A stretch of DNA of 64,000 bases from Silene conica (GCA_029255685.2 CM055319.2:35598530-35662529); one strand, 5' to 3'. Shown: positions 10,326-23,695, counted from the first letter of the stretch. A program made the numbers and translations. Notes: generated by a model not told the origin, from the sequence alone.

Positions 10326-13249
10326 AACGATCCTCAGGCCTAAACCAAATGAATAATAATGAACGTAGGAAGAGTCTAATAAAATGAACCCAGGTTAGTA
10401 ACTGTTAGGAGCCCCATGATTGGGATGAGTTAGGGGCCCCCTCAAACCAAGCCACTGGCCCTTTTAGTCTAACCTGGTTACCCTTGAGAGATGTAGAGCG
10501 TGGGTAGTATAGAAATAAAGGACAGGACCCAATATATATATTGTACTAACGTTTCCGTAGAAAAGGAATGAGGTAAGTTTGATGTGATATATGGATGAAG
10601 ATCTGTGTTGTATGAGATTTATATTGAGTGTTGATTGAGATGTATGATTTTTAAGTATTGAGAACCTGAAAAATTGGAATGTGATTTTTGAATTATAAGC
10701 TTGACTTGTATGATGATGTGCATTAGACGAATACGACTGATCTTAAAATGCTGGTTGATCTGAACGCTTGAACTGAAATTTTCAGAGAATGGTTGTATAT
10801 TATTGAACAATAATTTGGAGTGATATGATCATATGATTTTGGTGTTTTGAAATGTCTATATTAGATCTGGTCACTAATTGACTATCACAACTATGTAATA
10901 TATTGTTTTGTATTGAATGAGAATGATCAGATTTATATGTTATATTAATTTATGTCTGGTGATATGCATGCGGCTATATGATCCCTGAACCCTTAGGTAA
11001 AGATATAATATAATGATATGTGTAATGAATTGATAATAAGTAACACCTTCGTGATTTCTAGGATATATTTACGTACTTAAATCTGTTGTGTTTACTGCAA
11101 TGGTAGAAACTAATTCATTGTTTATACATATATAATTATTAAGTTATTTAATTGTTTATACTTTTCAGTTTCACAATCTTACCGCTTTCTGGATGACAAT
11201 TTTAGTTGGAAATGATGAATAACTGCTAATATGGTGCAATGTGATTTCAATGATTCAAATGACATGTTTACACGTCTTAGATAAGGAATGATTATGTTAA
11301 AAAGAATGTTACCTTATTTGTACGAACTACTATTTAAGATGTATGCTCTAGATGAATGTGAAAATTTTTTATGTGTGATAACTTTCTGATTTAGCTTTCC
11401 AATGCTTTTGGTTTCATGTTAATACAAATTATATTTTGAGAGAAATAAATATTTTAGTTGACAATGGTCAGATTGTTACTGCACAGTTCCGTTTTATCTA
11501 TGCTTTGGAGAAGAAATCATTTAAAACGTGTTTATTGTTTATGCATAATTCCAACTCCATTTTTTTTTTTTTGAATTCTCATTCACGTTTTCAAAATGAT
11601 AAGCCACGTAAAATCTTAACGAGTCGTTATTTAATAGTGATTTTTGCAAGTTGTTTAAATTTCTGTCTAGGTGTTGTAAAGTTTTGTTCAGACCAATCGA
11701 GTTGTAAATTTTTTTGTTATAAATAACTCCCTTAAACTTTGCATTTGATTCTTTTCCTATGATTAGTTAATTCATTAAATTTTCTAAAAACTATAATATC
11801 GCACAGGATGTCAGAGCGGTTATTTAATTATGATTTCGAAAGTTCCTACATGATGTTTGACTGTTAAAATTGTAAGTTATGTGAGTTTTCAATATAAAAG
11901 TTTAATCAAATATGAATTATGTGATGTAACCATGTAATTTTCTGATATGACTTTAATAGCATGAACAATAGACATGTTATATAATAATATAACCTTAATT
12001 ATTGGTGAGTTTTATATAAAGTTAGTTTTATTTATCCCGACGCTATTGTTATGCCACAAGGTGAACTACATATTGTTATGTATGTTTAAATCTGATCACG
12101 ATGTATTGATTTAGTAATCTGGTTGACAAGTGTATTATGGGAGTGCTAGTCTTACTTTCGATTTGTAGCTTATAAATCGTCAGTTGATTCGTGTTTATAA
12201 ATTGCCATCAATTACAACTTCATTGTCTGAAAGTTTCAAAATGTTTTCAAGGTGATAAGCCATGATAAAGCTGATGTTGGATCATTGTGGTAATTGTTTT
12301 GCAACATGATAGAATCTGTAGCTACATGTTGATGAAATCTTGCTCAATATGAAATTACTTCACAGGATATAAACCTCTTATCTTGCAAGTTATATTTATT
12401 ACTAGTTTTATGATAAATGATGTAATGTGAGTAGATGAGAAATGTACCTAAGTGATTTTAACTTATTTATACCTGGAAATGCTAAGTTGCCTTGCTAATC
12501 TATGACTAGCGTCTATCCCGTGAAATATGTCATTGCTCCGTGTTTAATTACAGTAACTAAAATTTTGCCTAATGTCACTTTCTCTTATGTGCATAAACAA
12601 GAGTTTTGCCTCCATAAATTCAGTATGAGCATGAAATGTTTTAATTTGACAAAGTGTGAACTATGAGTTAGCTGATTGTCTACATTGATATAAAAGTGTT
12701 AATTTTGTGTCAAAATTTCCAAGGGTATAGATGTTGGTTACCTTGATTTTGTTTATTGCGTAGCATGAAATTGACAAGTATGTTTGTGACTTTAAGAGTC
12801 GGATGCTAATTGCACAGTATAAAGTACTCAACTTATCAAATAATTTGTGACTGTCGATTCGGTGATATTCTTGAGCAATGAATGTGGAATTTATAATGGG
12901 GTTACGGGGACGTAACCATGTTTTACGGAGGATAGGATTGTAAAATCTTGATGATTTACAATCTGGCTAAGTGGTATGTTATGTTTGGCCGACTGGGCTT
13001 GACCATGCATGGAGTCTACTGTTTTAATTTTTTAAGTTTTGGTCAATGTTGTGGTTCTTTAAGGGTCATATACTTCGGTCGTATGTTAAACTTTGGGGAC
13101 AAAGTTTCTTAAGGAAGATAGAATGTAACACTTCGCGTTTTCGAGCTTATGTATATGTACTACTTGTGTTTTCTTATGTTGGTGGGGTATTTTGTTATCG
13201 TTGCGGGGTAGCGAACTTCGGGACGAAGTACATTTTAAAGAGGGAAGAC
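10326..13249 (+). other. non-coding interior of element J
   Basis: About 2.9 kb, AT-rich, with stops in all frames; the longest frame is under 100 codons and resembles nothing known. Near 13098-13135 an LTR-junction-like motif (GGGGACAAAGT, then GGAAGATAGAATGTAACAC) precedes by about 120 bp the true polypurine tract and 3' LTR start. It may be a relic of another chromoviral LTR junction. Confidence 0.7.
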
Positions 13250-16227
13250 TGTAATACCCCGTATATTAGCCTCGGTCAACGATAGTCAAACCGTGTTTTA
13301 TACAAGTATTTCAAATGGAATGTTTGTAAAGTATTTTACGTGAACTGTTATTATTTTATAAATCGTATTTCTACGATTAATTCGTATTTCATAATCATTT
13401 TTATATTTGACGATTACTTCATAAAATGACATTTTATTCCTATTTTCTTTATTTTGATAATATATTTTAATTAAATATATTTCATAAGTTATTTTGATTT
13501 CTCATTTATACTTGTTTTCTTAATTACGTCATGATTATATTTAAATCCTATTTTTTTTATATTTTATGTTAGTTCTAATAAAATTATATTCCCAAAATTA
13601 ATTTAATTAGTATAAGTAAATTTTACGTACTCGTTTATTTTATACTATGAGTCGAGAACGGTAAATAGAGGTCAATGACCTCGAGATGCGTGATGGGCTT
13701 GGATTCGGGTTATGCGGTAAGAAACGGATACCAAGTTAAAAATAGATAGAAAAGAAGAGAAACCCTACCTCAGACATACATCGACATATCATCTCTTTTT
13801 CGCTCTTGTGCCTCCCAAACTTCGACTACACAACCTAAAACCCTACTTCACATATTAGGGGCGTGAAATTGATGAAGAACGGGACATAGACTGAACCAGA
13901 AACCGCACCTCTATCACAATCACCACAGTAAGCAATTGTTTTGTTAACAATCGTGTTTTATGTTAGTATGCTTCGTTGTTTTGAATTGTCTTCCGAACTG
14001 CTCTCCTGATTTTGTCTTGATACGTGTACTTGGGTTCTCGTTGTAGGGTGTCCATAGTTTAGAACGGTGGTGGTAGGGTAGCGTGGGGGTGGCCGGAGCA
14101 CCACCAGAAACTGGTGGTTTAGAGGCGGTAGAAACGTCATGAAACAGGGGAGAATAAGGGTCGTGAGTGTAGCTGTTTGTCGTTTCTTTTTGGGTCTGTT
14201 GGGATAGGTTCTGCGTCTAGGTTGTAGGGGGGAGGTTGCTAGTGTAGAGGGGACTTCCCTGGTGCCATAGGGGTGGCCTTGGGTGGTGGCTAAGGTCAGT
14301 GATGGCCGGGAAACGCAGCACTAGAGACGTAAAAGAGAACAGAAACAGGGGAGGAGCGTGTTAGTGTGTCCAGGCGGGTTTGAGTGGCCGTGGTGGTTGC
14401 GGTGGTGGCCTATGGTGCTGTCAAAGACGTGTCAGTGATAGTTAGTAGTACATACTCGAGTTTAGGATTAGTGGTGGTGGTCGTCGGTGGCCAAACAAGT
14501 GGTAATGGGTCGGGAAAGTCGGGAAAGTCGGTAACGTACCTACTGATCGGTGTTTAGCTGTTGTTGCCATGACTGTTGCAAGGGAAATCGAGGGTGGTGG
14601 CTTTTGGGTTAGGTTCAGTGGGTGGTGTCTGGTAGTGCACGGTGGTGCAAGGGTGGCAGCCACCATGATTGGTGGTGGTTGGCGCGGCATATAGGTTGTC
14701 GATGAGGCTGTCAAAGGGGGCTGTCAAGCGGGTTCTGTTTTATCTTGCGGGTGTGTTTTCGGGGCTGTTACACGAGGGATTTGCTGCGTTTTGGTCTTAG
14801 TGGTTGAGTTGTTTTGTTAATTGTTAGTGGTTAACATTAGTATTAGTATATTATATTAGTATTTTATGATAATGATATTTTAATTATGGCATTATTAGTG
14901 TTAATATAATTGTATGAAATGATAATTGATATTATTATTACTAATATTATTATCATTATTATTATTATCATTATTATTAATATTGTAGTAATAATGTCAT
15001 TAATAGTATGTTTACTATTTTAGTAAGGTTGTTCATACTTTTAATTATTAAGTTAAGTAAGATCTTTATACATGGATGTGACGGTTATCAATTGTTTAAT
15101 TATATTTTCTATGTCGCTTATTTAATTAAAATAAGTTTTAAAAGTAATAAAGACGGGTTAGACAAGTTATTTGAAGTAGTCGTGTTTAATACGGTCTCCT
15201 TATGTGTAATATAATATTTAATTAGTTAATTTGATTACTTGAGATATTATATTTGTTTACATCATTATATTAGTTAGTAATTAAGTATTTATAATTGTTG
15301 TGTCGTGATCGTTTATTTAATTAAGCTCATGAATAAGTTAAGTAAACGGGAGTACCATTAGTTTTGGAATGAGTTGTGATTGTATACTTCTGCTAATTGT
15401 TAGGTGACGGTATTGAAGTGGAATAACTCTATTTACTTGTTGGCTTGCTATCGGATTATATTGCTATCCAGGTAGGTTACACTGTCACTATACTACTGTT
15501 ATGTGTTATGAATGGATGTTGGGTGTATGATATGGATGATGAGCATGAATGATATGAGGATGGTATATGATTATGAGTAATTATTATTACTGTTGCATTC
15601 ATATGTATGGTTACTATTATTGTTGCATTCATGAGCATGACATATGCATTGGATACGGATTTGATATGATGAGATATTATTGGGCCCAGGCTAGTTCTGC
15701 AGGACTAGACCTGGTGACCTCAGCTGTTATGCTGGTATTTGGCGACGGCCGATTATAGTCTGCCGGGAGGTTCGGTATGGCTGGGTGTTACGGGTTTGAG
15801 ATTGTGATTGAGATTGAGATTGAGCTCGAGCATATCATTGCATTTGCATATCATAATTGTTGCATTATCTATTTTTGTGTTATCCTACTCAACCGCGAGG
15901 TTGACAGTGTATTCGTGTACACCTACGATGATCCGGAATGGGGAGTAGATTCTACAGGTCAGAGACAAATGGATTAGGAGCTTGGGCATGGAGAGAGACA
16001 TGGCTTGGACCTACTTAGAATTTGATCGCATATTTAGATGTTATCAGTTGTACTTTATTCTTTGCATAGTAGTTGTAATATCAAAAGTTCAAATTTAATC
16101 AGTTTTATATAAAGTACTTTGGTTTGTTTTACTTTGTATTCACTACCTCGGACATTCCGAGATGGTAACAGCTCTATTTATTTGAGAATGTCTTGCTAAA
16201 GGCTCTTAAATAAATGGGGGTGTTCTA
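13250..16227 (+). repeat. 3' LTR of element J
   Basis: 2,978 bp copy of the 5' LTR, preceded by polypurine AAAGAGGGAAGAC. Its last bases read TGTTCTA instead of TGTTACA, then the target duplication GTTAC. Confidence 0.88.
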
Positions 16228-17707
16228 GTTACGTTCTAATTGTAGCTAGAGTCGGGGTAATAGGTTTGTGATTGATTAATGACTAAAGAACGACTAAAGC
16301 AAACAATTAAAGCAAACTAGTTAAGATTGAATCGATGATAAAAGAGAACTAGGGTGTCGGGGTTACTAAGGTAGGTTGGTAACGAATCATGCAAGAGGGT
16401 CTAAGGTCTCCACTATACTAGGCCTAGATTTGTCTCGTCTATCGATTTGACTCACCTAAAGTCAAACCCTATCCTAGCTTTCGCTACAAAGAAGGCTAAC
16501 TTAACAAACATACATGCTCATGAAAGCCCTAGACTATCGTCAAAGACCGACAACAATAAGAATCATGTCCAACCGTCGTTGAGATATTTCATCAAACATA
16601 TAGCATGCACAAATGAAAACCTAGTAAAGAAGAGAACCAAACCCTAACCCTAAACAAGATTCATAGCTACCAACAAACCAAAGCACACCCCTAACCCTAG
16701 TATGGGAACTACTCACACATGGTTAAAGTAAACATGGAAACAATTGATGAGGTAATGCTAAACATGTTGGATTATAATGAAAGTAAACAAATAAGCAAGG
16801 AAACTTGAACAAAATGAAATAACTAAGTAAAGAGAGGAAAGATTATACCAACAACTATGGAAAAGTATTGAACTTGGATAACAAAATGAAGAATTCTTTC
16901 AAACCCTTCAAATTACAACCCAAAATCTTCTAACAATTCCCAAGAACAAAACTAAGGAGATTACTAAATAATGATTAACTAGATTAAAACATTAAACTAA
17001 AATCTAAGAAGGATTAAGTACTTTTAGAGAGTTTTTGTGACTAAGTATAAATTAATAAAACAGTAGAAAACCTTAGAAAAATTGCGTAAAAATGTATTGG
17101 AATGCGTCCTCACAAAATGATACAAGTGCAGGTTTATATAGTGCTCGAAATTCTGAAAAGTGACTCCCAGCCGGTCGACCGGCTGCCGGTCTGGGACCGG
17201 CTAAGAGTCCAAATGCAAACTTCTGATTTTTCTTCAAAATTCTTCAATGCTCAGGTACTGCCAGCCGGCCGGCCGGCTGCCGGCTGGCCACCGGCTGGGG
17301 ATGAAATATGAAGGGACTGACTTGAAAACAAACGTGGCCAAGGATGAGGGGGTCCAAGCCGGTTAGACGGCTGCCGGTTGGCCACCGGCTGGGGACCCAA
17401 TCTCAAGGATCTGCAATGAAACTTCAACTTATAGGCTAAGGGGCTCCCAGCCGGCGGACCGGCCGCCGGCCGACCGGCTGAGGACCCCATTTTGTCATTT
17501 CAGCTCTTTTCCTCCTATTTTGCCTTGATTTCACCACGTTTTGCTCCCGTTTCTTCATTCCCGCGCCAAGTCCTACAACATGGCAACCAAACATGTAGAA
17601 GAGAGCTATCGGGTACAAAAAGGGGCGAAATCGTGCCAAACGGGGGTGAAACGGGATCGAAATAAAAGGAAAACAAGAGAAAATAATGACCGAATTTGGG
17701 CTCATCA
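16228..17707 (-). repeat. LTR C, right piece
   Basis: Continuation of LTR C after element J, ending in plus-strand GGGCTCATCA (17707), that is TGATGAGCCC at the LTR start on the minus strand. Almost identical to 46170-47166 of LTR E. Contains the TATA box (17133-17140) and four type 1 modules. Confidence 0.85.
17168..17481 (-). repeat. four type 1 GC palindromic modules in LTR C
   Basis: Modules near 17168-17206, 17262-17299, 17354-17393 and 17448-17481, spaced about 93 bp. The last contains CAGCCGGCGGACCGGC, a core repeated in many other modules. Upstream of the TATA box on the minus strand. Confidence 0.85.
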
Positions 17708-20668
17708 GAATTCCCCACACTTAAACCTTACTCGTCCTCGAGTAAGAGATCAAGTAACTACATAACCCTAATTAAAAACAAAGAAACAAACTAACTAAGC
17801 TAACTAGAAGACGAATCGGGTTTAGCTACACCCGTAGCCCTTTCAACTCACAATTTGACATTCATGAGTGAGAATGCCCTATTGCAAGGCAAGTAAGGTC
17901 TTGCTACAAAACTTTTGATGCAAACAAGTCAAAACAAAACACATATAAACAAGCAACATGCATCGGAAAAAGGAATAGAAAACCGCTTGCCCCATTCAAG
18001 CGGGGTTTTGAAAAACTAAACAAGAGAGGTCCATAGCGGAGGATGCCGACTCAAAGTCTAACCATGGTGTCAAACCCCTAAATCAAGCTCAAGCAACCAA
18101 GAATGACATCACCAAAGACCAAGAAACTAATTCAAGGCGGGCAAACGGGAGTACTAAGCTATACTTCCAAGAATGACACGACACACGCATGATTCGACTC
18201 CATGCAAGACCCATAACCGATAAAAGAACCCTAAGTACCGACTCTCACGGGTGACACTCAACACTCAAGGAAAGAAAGGGGGGCGATTTTTGTGACAAAA
18301 AGTAACCAAAATCACTCACCTACCTCAACTTGCGAAACATGCCCGCAATCTAGAATGATACTCCATCCAAAAATCCATGAAAAATGCAAATGCAAATGAT
18401 GAGAACAACAACAAGGATGTAACGGGGCTTGGGTTGGGTGAAAATGGTTTGGTGCAAGCACCGTTCTAGGATTTGAGGCTCAAAAACAAGAATGATTGCC
18501 ATAATCAACACAACTCCTTATTACAACAACTAAGCAACGTCTATGCCCTAACTTTGGCTTTTACAAAACCAAGCAAAAATTGCATAAACCCCAACTTACT
18601 TTGGAAAAATCGGACCCATCACAACCTTAGACAAAGTGGTCATTATTAGAAACACCGAACAACGTCTACACCCTAACATACGACTTGAAAATCAAATCAA
18701 ATGCAAAAATTGTGTAAACCCGGCACGCGTGCAAAAACATCAAAAGACCACATTATTGTAGCAACGGCTTTTTCTATGTCCCCTTGATGGAAGGGACTTG
18801 TTGCTAGCCTTTTTCTCTTTCAAAACACATATGTACATTTTTCTTTTTTAATTTTTCAAAACTTTTTCAACTTTTTCTTTGATTTTCTATTTTCTTTCTT
18901 TTTTCATTTTTTCATTTTTTCATTTTTTATTTTTCTTTTCTTTTTCTCAAACTTCATTCACCAAGAAAACACAAGTAGTGACCACAACGGAAGAGTGTAC
19001 CAACCAACATCTAAATTCCCGACTCTACCACCAACAAAGTATCACAAAGGCAACCATTCTTGATCAAAGAAAGGGTGTTTTTGGGATGTAGCTCATCTAG
19101 TAGTTTAGACCAAATGAAAAGGCTAAGGCTCAAAGTGGTTAAACGAAAGGGGAATAAGATGCAAGGGTCAAAACAAGGCTAATTTGGCAAATGTGAAGTT
19201 GATTTATTCAGAACAAAAGTTGTCTCACATGCACATGAACATAAACACGGAAATAAGGAACGAGCGCCATTCTTATGCGTATAGACATAACACACCACGT
19301 AAGGAGGACTACTCACAATCCTAAACTGAGTCGGTTTGATGGACCGACTATAAAGGAGGCTCTATCCTCACATTTGAGTAGCTAATGTCGGTCTTAGGTC
19401 GAGTCAAGGTCTAACACGGTCTCACAAGGTGGTCGAAACTTGGTCATTAAGCCTAGACTTCCGGGTCCTTGCAAGCAAGAACCCTAACAAGGTGACATCA
19501 ACGGTGCAAGCTATTAGGAGGGGTAAGACCCAAGCAAGACAAAAATCATCATTGACGGCATATATCCTCCACTATTCAACCTCCTATGCATATTTACAAA
19601 CAAAAGAAAAACGGAAAAACCGACTAACACATATTCACAAAACTATGAAAATGGAAAGGCATGTGAAACAAAAGCAAACTAAAACTAAACACAACAAACA
19701 TGCAACAACAAGAAGGCTAAACTAACATCACATCAACCACAACAACCAAAAGTTCCCCAAAGGAACATCCAAGGCACAAAAATCCCGTTCTCCTTCATGA
19801 TATCAACATAAAAAGAAATCGGGAGGGGGAGAAAGAAGTAGGAAAGAGTATACCAAGCATCTTCATCCTCCTAATACCTTGGGTTGCCGTCGCATCTGCC
19901 ACTTGTTAGTCCAACAAACATATATATACAAAACAAGCAAAGAACAAAAACAAAAGAAACGAAAAACATATTTTTTTTTTGAAATTTTTGAAATTTTTCG
20001 AATTTTTTGGTATTTTTTAAGTCTTTTCATATTTACAAAAGCAATTAAATATTCACAAAGTGGATATTTTCCCTCCCCACACTTAAGATTTACATTGTCC
20101 TCAATGGAACAAAGTGCAAGGGGGAAATGAAGAAAAAACAACGAAAACAACATGTTTTTGGCTTTTTTTAAATTTTTGAGAAAATAAAAACTTGTTTTTG
20201 TATTTTTGAAATAAGCGGTTATTCCTCCCCACACTTATTTATATGCATAATGTGAGGAGGAAAACCGGAAAATAAAGAACATGTTTTTGAAAGTTTTTGG
20301 TTTTTCAATTTTTTTTTTTGATTTTTTATTTTTATGAAAGCAATAAAAACAAAAAGAAACAAAAGAAAATGAAAAACTAAAAACTAAACTAAATGCAAAC
20401 TAAATGCTCTAATCTACATGTATGCAAACTATATGTGACAATATGATACAAAATGGAAATCTAATGCATCTAAATGAACTCAACTATATGCAACTAAACT
20501 AATAATGATGTGAAAACATGGATTGAAAACTAAAACAAACTAACTAAACTAAACTAACTACTCTAAATGCATGCTATGAAGTAAAATGCAAACTGAAGTG
20601 AAATTTGGATTAAGGGAGTTACTTGCTTTGGATTTTCAAGGGGAGCATAGGCATCAAACAACCTCTCA
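17708..20668 (-). other. 3' untranslated region of element C with polypurine tract
   Basis: The minus strand next to LTR C reads AAGTGTGGGGAATTC, a polypurine tract placed exactly where a 3' LTR starts. Upstream lies GGACGAGTAAGG, typical of plant gypsy 3' ends. The remainder is low-complexity A/T-rich DNA with poly-T runs (18840-18950, 20280-20330) and a T-rich minus frame at 19863-20234 that I do not regard as a gene. No other feature seen. Confidence 0.65.
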
Positions 20669-21778
20669 CTAGTTACCACCACCGTCGTCTCCGGTCTCTC
20701 CATGACCATCTCCATGCAAAAAATCATCCGGGTTCACGTAGTACTCGTTGGAGAACCCAGAAGTGGAAGCAGCTGCAAAGGACTGAGGAGGCGCATCAAA
20801 TCTCTCTCGCTCACTCACCGGGGGAAAAATCGGCCTAGAATAGTAGTCCGCAGCAACATGTACCTCTCCTGCGAAATGAGGCTCGGAGGAGGGCACATAC
20901 TCAGCCTCGGGAGGAGTGTAGTAAGAAGGATGGTGCCCAGAACTGTGACGGTATCCCTGCTGAATGCCACGATCATAAGTGGAGAAGTTCCCCCAAGCCT
21001 GATCGTGGTACAAATAGTCTATCCTCGCATTAGTATCAGAGTACCGTACATCCTCAAGTGCACGCCTCCGAACGGTCTCCTCATGCCTCAGATCCATGCG
21101 AGCCATGAAATCCACTATAGTCTGAGGAACATGGCTAGGAGGAGGGGTAGCCGAACTAGAAGAGGCCCCCTGGAAAAAGCTAGAGCCGCCGAACGGTGGT
21201 ATAGGAAGAGAAGGCTGCTGGAATGCAAGGCCACTGGTGGTGGGCCGGCGCTGGTCTCGGGTGTAGACTCGGGTCGCAGGAGGGCCGGAAGAATTACCCT
21301 CAGAAGGAGCCTCAATAGGGAGGATATAGGAGGGTAGATCAGGCATTACCCTCATTCTCTCAGAGTTCGGTAAAGGGATGGAGTTTTTATCGAGTCCATC
21401 CACTCGAATCTGCCAATATGACTTGTTGTCGCTGGGGTTCCACTTAATCCACCCCAATCCCTCTATAAGGTAGCGGCGGGAGAGTACATTCTCCCTTCCA
21501 ATATAGTCGACCCTAAAGCTCCTCCGGCAAACAGCTGAAGCAATCAAAGTAATCATGCCCCCTACACAAATGGGTGTGGACAAACGGGGCTGATGGCTAA
21601 GTCGGGCTAGGTGAAGCACCATGTGGTGAGCTATGTTGATCTCAAATTTGGTAGGTTTGGTGATCAAAGCAGAAGCTAGAATCTTAAGCTCGACAGTGGT
21701 GAAATTGTGTGGCTCGTCTCGGGAAAAGACGGTCCACCCTAAAAATCTCTGCAGAATCCTAATTGGAGCAAGATGCAC
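20669..21778 (-). pseudogene. Athila ORF1-like protein, C-terminal part
   Basis: 369-codon frame continuing the protein that starts at 22324 after a frameshift near 21785. The first 150 residues are ordered (DEPHNFTTVELKILASALI, then RYLIEGLGWIKWNP). The rest is Pro/Ser/Gly/Tyr-rich and likely disordered, with a short helical stretch FMARMDLRHEETVRRRAL. This layout resembles the Arabidopsis retrotransposon ORF-1 (ATHILA) family. Its position between the palindromic region and the 3' LTR is where Athila-group elements carry an extra, env-position gene. Function of the family is not established. Identification is by remembered resemblance. Confidence 0.6.
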
Positions 21779-21790
21779 CCTATTTGCCGG

Positions 21791-22324
21791 TTACTTCTCC
21801 CCCCTTGAACTCACCAATCCAGTAATAGAAGTCCAAACCGACTCCAATATATCACTATCAGGGGCATGCAACGGTGCCGCACTATTCAGCCCGAAAATTC
21901 CATCAAAATCAGCAAGGGTCAAATGGTACCCCTTATTCATGAGTCGAAATTGCAAAAAAGTGACTAACCCCGTATCTCTATTTTTGACTATCCTAAGAGA
22001 GCTCAAAAATTCCCATGTCAATCTTGGGGATGTCAATACCGCTTTGGTCTCATACAACTGACTCAAACCCACATCCCTGAACAAATCACCGGTGACACCA
22101 TCCAAACCCAAGTCTCTCATAGAATTCCTATCAATAAACCGGGTTGGGTTGAGGGGACGTTGAGCAAAAGATAGGAAATTACCTTTTTGGGTATCGGAAT
22201 CGAAAACAACCCCGGGAAAATCGGGGTCACCCGAAACAAATGGAGCATCGGGGTTATCAACTCTTTCGCGCCCGGCCATGGGATCATTCCTAGATTTTGA
22301 TCGCCTTTCGGTCCTTCTCGACAT
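21791..22324 (-). pseudogene. Athila ORF1-like protein, N-terminal part
   Basis: 177-codon frame beginning MSRRTERRSKSR with a basic N-terminus. The segment LTWEFLSSLRIV...FLQFRLMNKGYHLTLADFDGIFGL is the most ATHILA-like part. It ends at a premature stop after SSRGEK; the protein resumes in another frame at about 21778. Transcribed on the minus strand toward LTR C. Upstream is a type 1 module array rather than pol, so the gene may have had its own leader. Confidence 0.6.
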
Positions 22325-22497
22325 GGTAAAGTTGAAGGAATTTGATTAAGGATTGAAGTGGGTTTGTTTTGGGAGTGTTTTGGGAGAGGTTTTGTAGTGA
22401 GGGAAGGTAGAGAGGGAAGGGAAATCTGAAAAATGAGGAGAAATTAGTGGAAAAATGAGGGATTTGAATATATATAGAATCGTCACAGCCGAGTCCT

Positions 22498-23028
22498 CAG
22501 CCGGTCAGGCCCCGTCCACCGATAAACCGGCTCACAGCCCCTTACTCTTTTCTTCGATTCCTCCGCAAATTACTCCAAAATAGGGTTCCCAGCCGGCGGA
22601 CCGGCTGCCGGCCGACCGGCTGGTAGCCTTATTCCTTCGCTTCCTACGCTTCTCTTCTTCCTCAATACAACTCTCAATCTAGGTTCCCAGCCGGCGGACC
22701 GGCTGCCGGCCGACCGGCTGGTACCCTCTTCCTTTGTGCTTCATTCTTCCTTCTCTTTTCTTTTCCTCTTTCTTTCTTTGCTAGATCCGGGCTCCCAGCC
22801 GGCGGACCGGCTGCCGGCCGACCGGCTGGTAGCCTTTTTCTTTCTCTTGTTTTCTTCCTTCTCAAACGTATAAGGGACTCTCAGCCGACCTACCGGCTGC
22901 CGGTCACAAACCGGCTGAGAGTATTTTTCTCGCGAAATTCCTGAAACTGGAAAGTAAGTTGTAAAAAACAGAATGCGCATTAAGGGTTCTGAGCCGGTGG
23001 TCGACAGGCAGCCGGCCTACAGGCTCAG
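22498..23028 (-). repeat. six type 1 GC palindromic modules in the leader of the Athila-like ORF
   Basis: Modules at about 22498-22533, 22590-22623, 22688-22721, 22796-22829, 22881-22920 and 22990-23028. The 34 bp modules starting at 22590, 22688 and 22796 are identical, while the 64-74 bp between them are unrelated pyrimidine-rich sequences. They lie outside any LTR, upstream of the ORF start at 22324. Confidence 0.88.
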
Positions 23029-23687
23029 GGCCCCTATGCACTATTCGTAAAACAACTCAGCTAGCACAACGAAAACTCAATTGCCGAGAGAAACTTCATC
23101 GAATACGCCTAACCAAGCCTACTGATGAGCTCTATTTTGGTCGTTATTTTCGTTGTTTATTCTTCATTTTCGGTCCCGATATGACCTTGTTTTGCTTGCC
23201 TTTGCTCGTTTTTATGCCCGTTACCTCGACTATTCCTTTTTGGTCTACATTTTGTAGGGGTTGTGGCGGGAGTAAAGAAACGGGAGCAAACGAGGAGAAA
23301 TCAAAGCAAAAGAGTGGAAAAAGAGCTGAAATGGCAAAAAGGGGTCCTCAGCCGGTCGGCCGGCAGCCGGTCCGCCGGCTGGGAGCCCCTTAGCCTATTT
23401 TTGAAGAAATGTTACAGACCTTGCAATTTGGGTCCTCAGCCGGTGGCCAACCGGCAGCCGGCTGACCGGCTGGGACCCCCTCGCCCTTGCCTTTATTCAT
23501 TTCAAGTCAGATCCTTGATTTTGCATCCCCAGCCGGTGGCCTACCGGCAGCCGGCCTACCGGCCGGCAGTACCTGAGCATTGAGGAAAATTGAAGAAAAT
23601 TTCAGAAGTCCATATTTGGACTCTCAGCCGGTCCCAGACCAGCAGCCGGTCGACCGGCTGGGAGTCGCTTTTCAGAATTTCGAGCAC

Positions 23688-23695
23688 TATATAAA
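23688..23695 (+). promoter_or_regulatory. TATA box of LTR D
   Basis: TATATAAA 25 bp after the last GC module. Predicted transcripts would start about 30 bp downstream and read AAACCCGCACTTG. Confidence 0.6.

Larger units (their letters stand above)
7339..16227 (+). mobile_element. element J, complete LARD-like non-coding LTR retrotransposon
   Basis: 8,889 bp flanked by a 5 bp target duplication GTTAC (7334-7338, 16228-16232). Two near-identical LTRs of about 2.97 kb enclose a 2.94 kb interior with an initiator-Met primer site and a polypurine tract but no coding sequence. The end of the interior (GGGACGAAG...AAAGAGGGAAGAC) and the LTR start TGTAATACCCCG are typical of plant chromoviral gypsy elements. 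Large LTRs with a non-coding interior fit the LARD class. It must have been mobilised by proteins of another element. Confidence 0.88.

Noticed and set aside
19863-20234. 123-codon minus-strand frame
   Set aside because: Phe/Lys/Ile-rich translation of poly-T/A low-complexity DNA in a 3' UTR, with no recognisable domain.
22498-23028. Regularly spaced palindromic repeats resembling a CRISPR array
   Set aside because: The setting is a plant LTR retrotransposon, spacers are 60-75 bp low-complexity pyrimidine-rich DNA, and no Cas genes are present. Recorded as type 1 modules instead.
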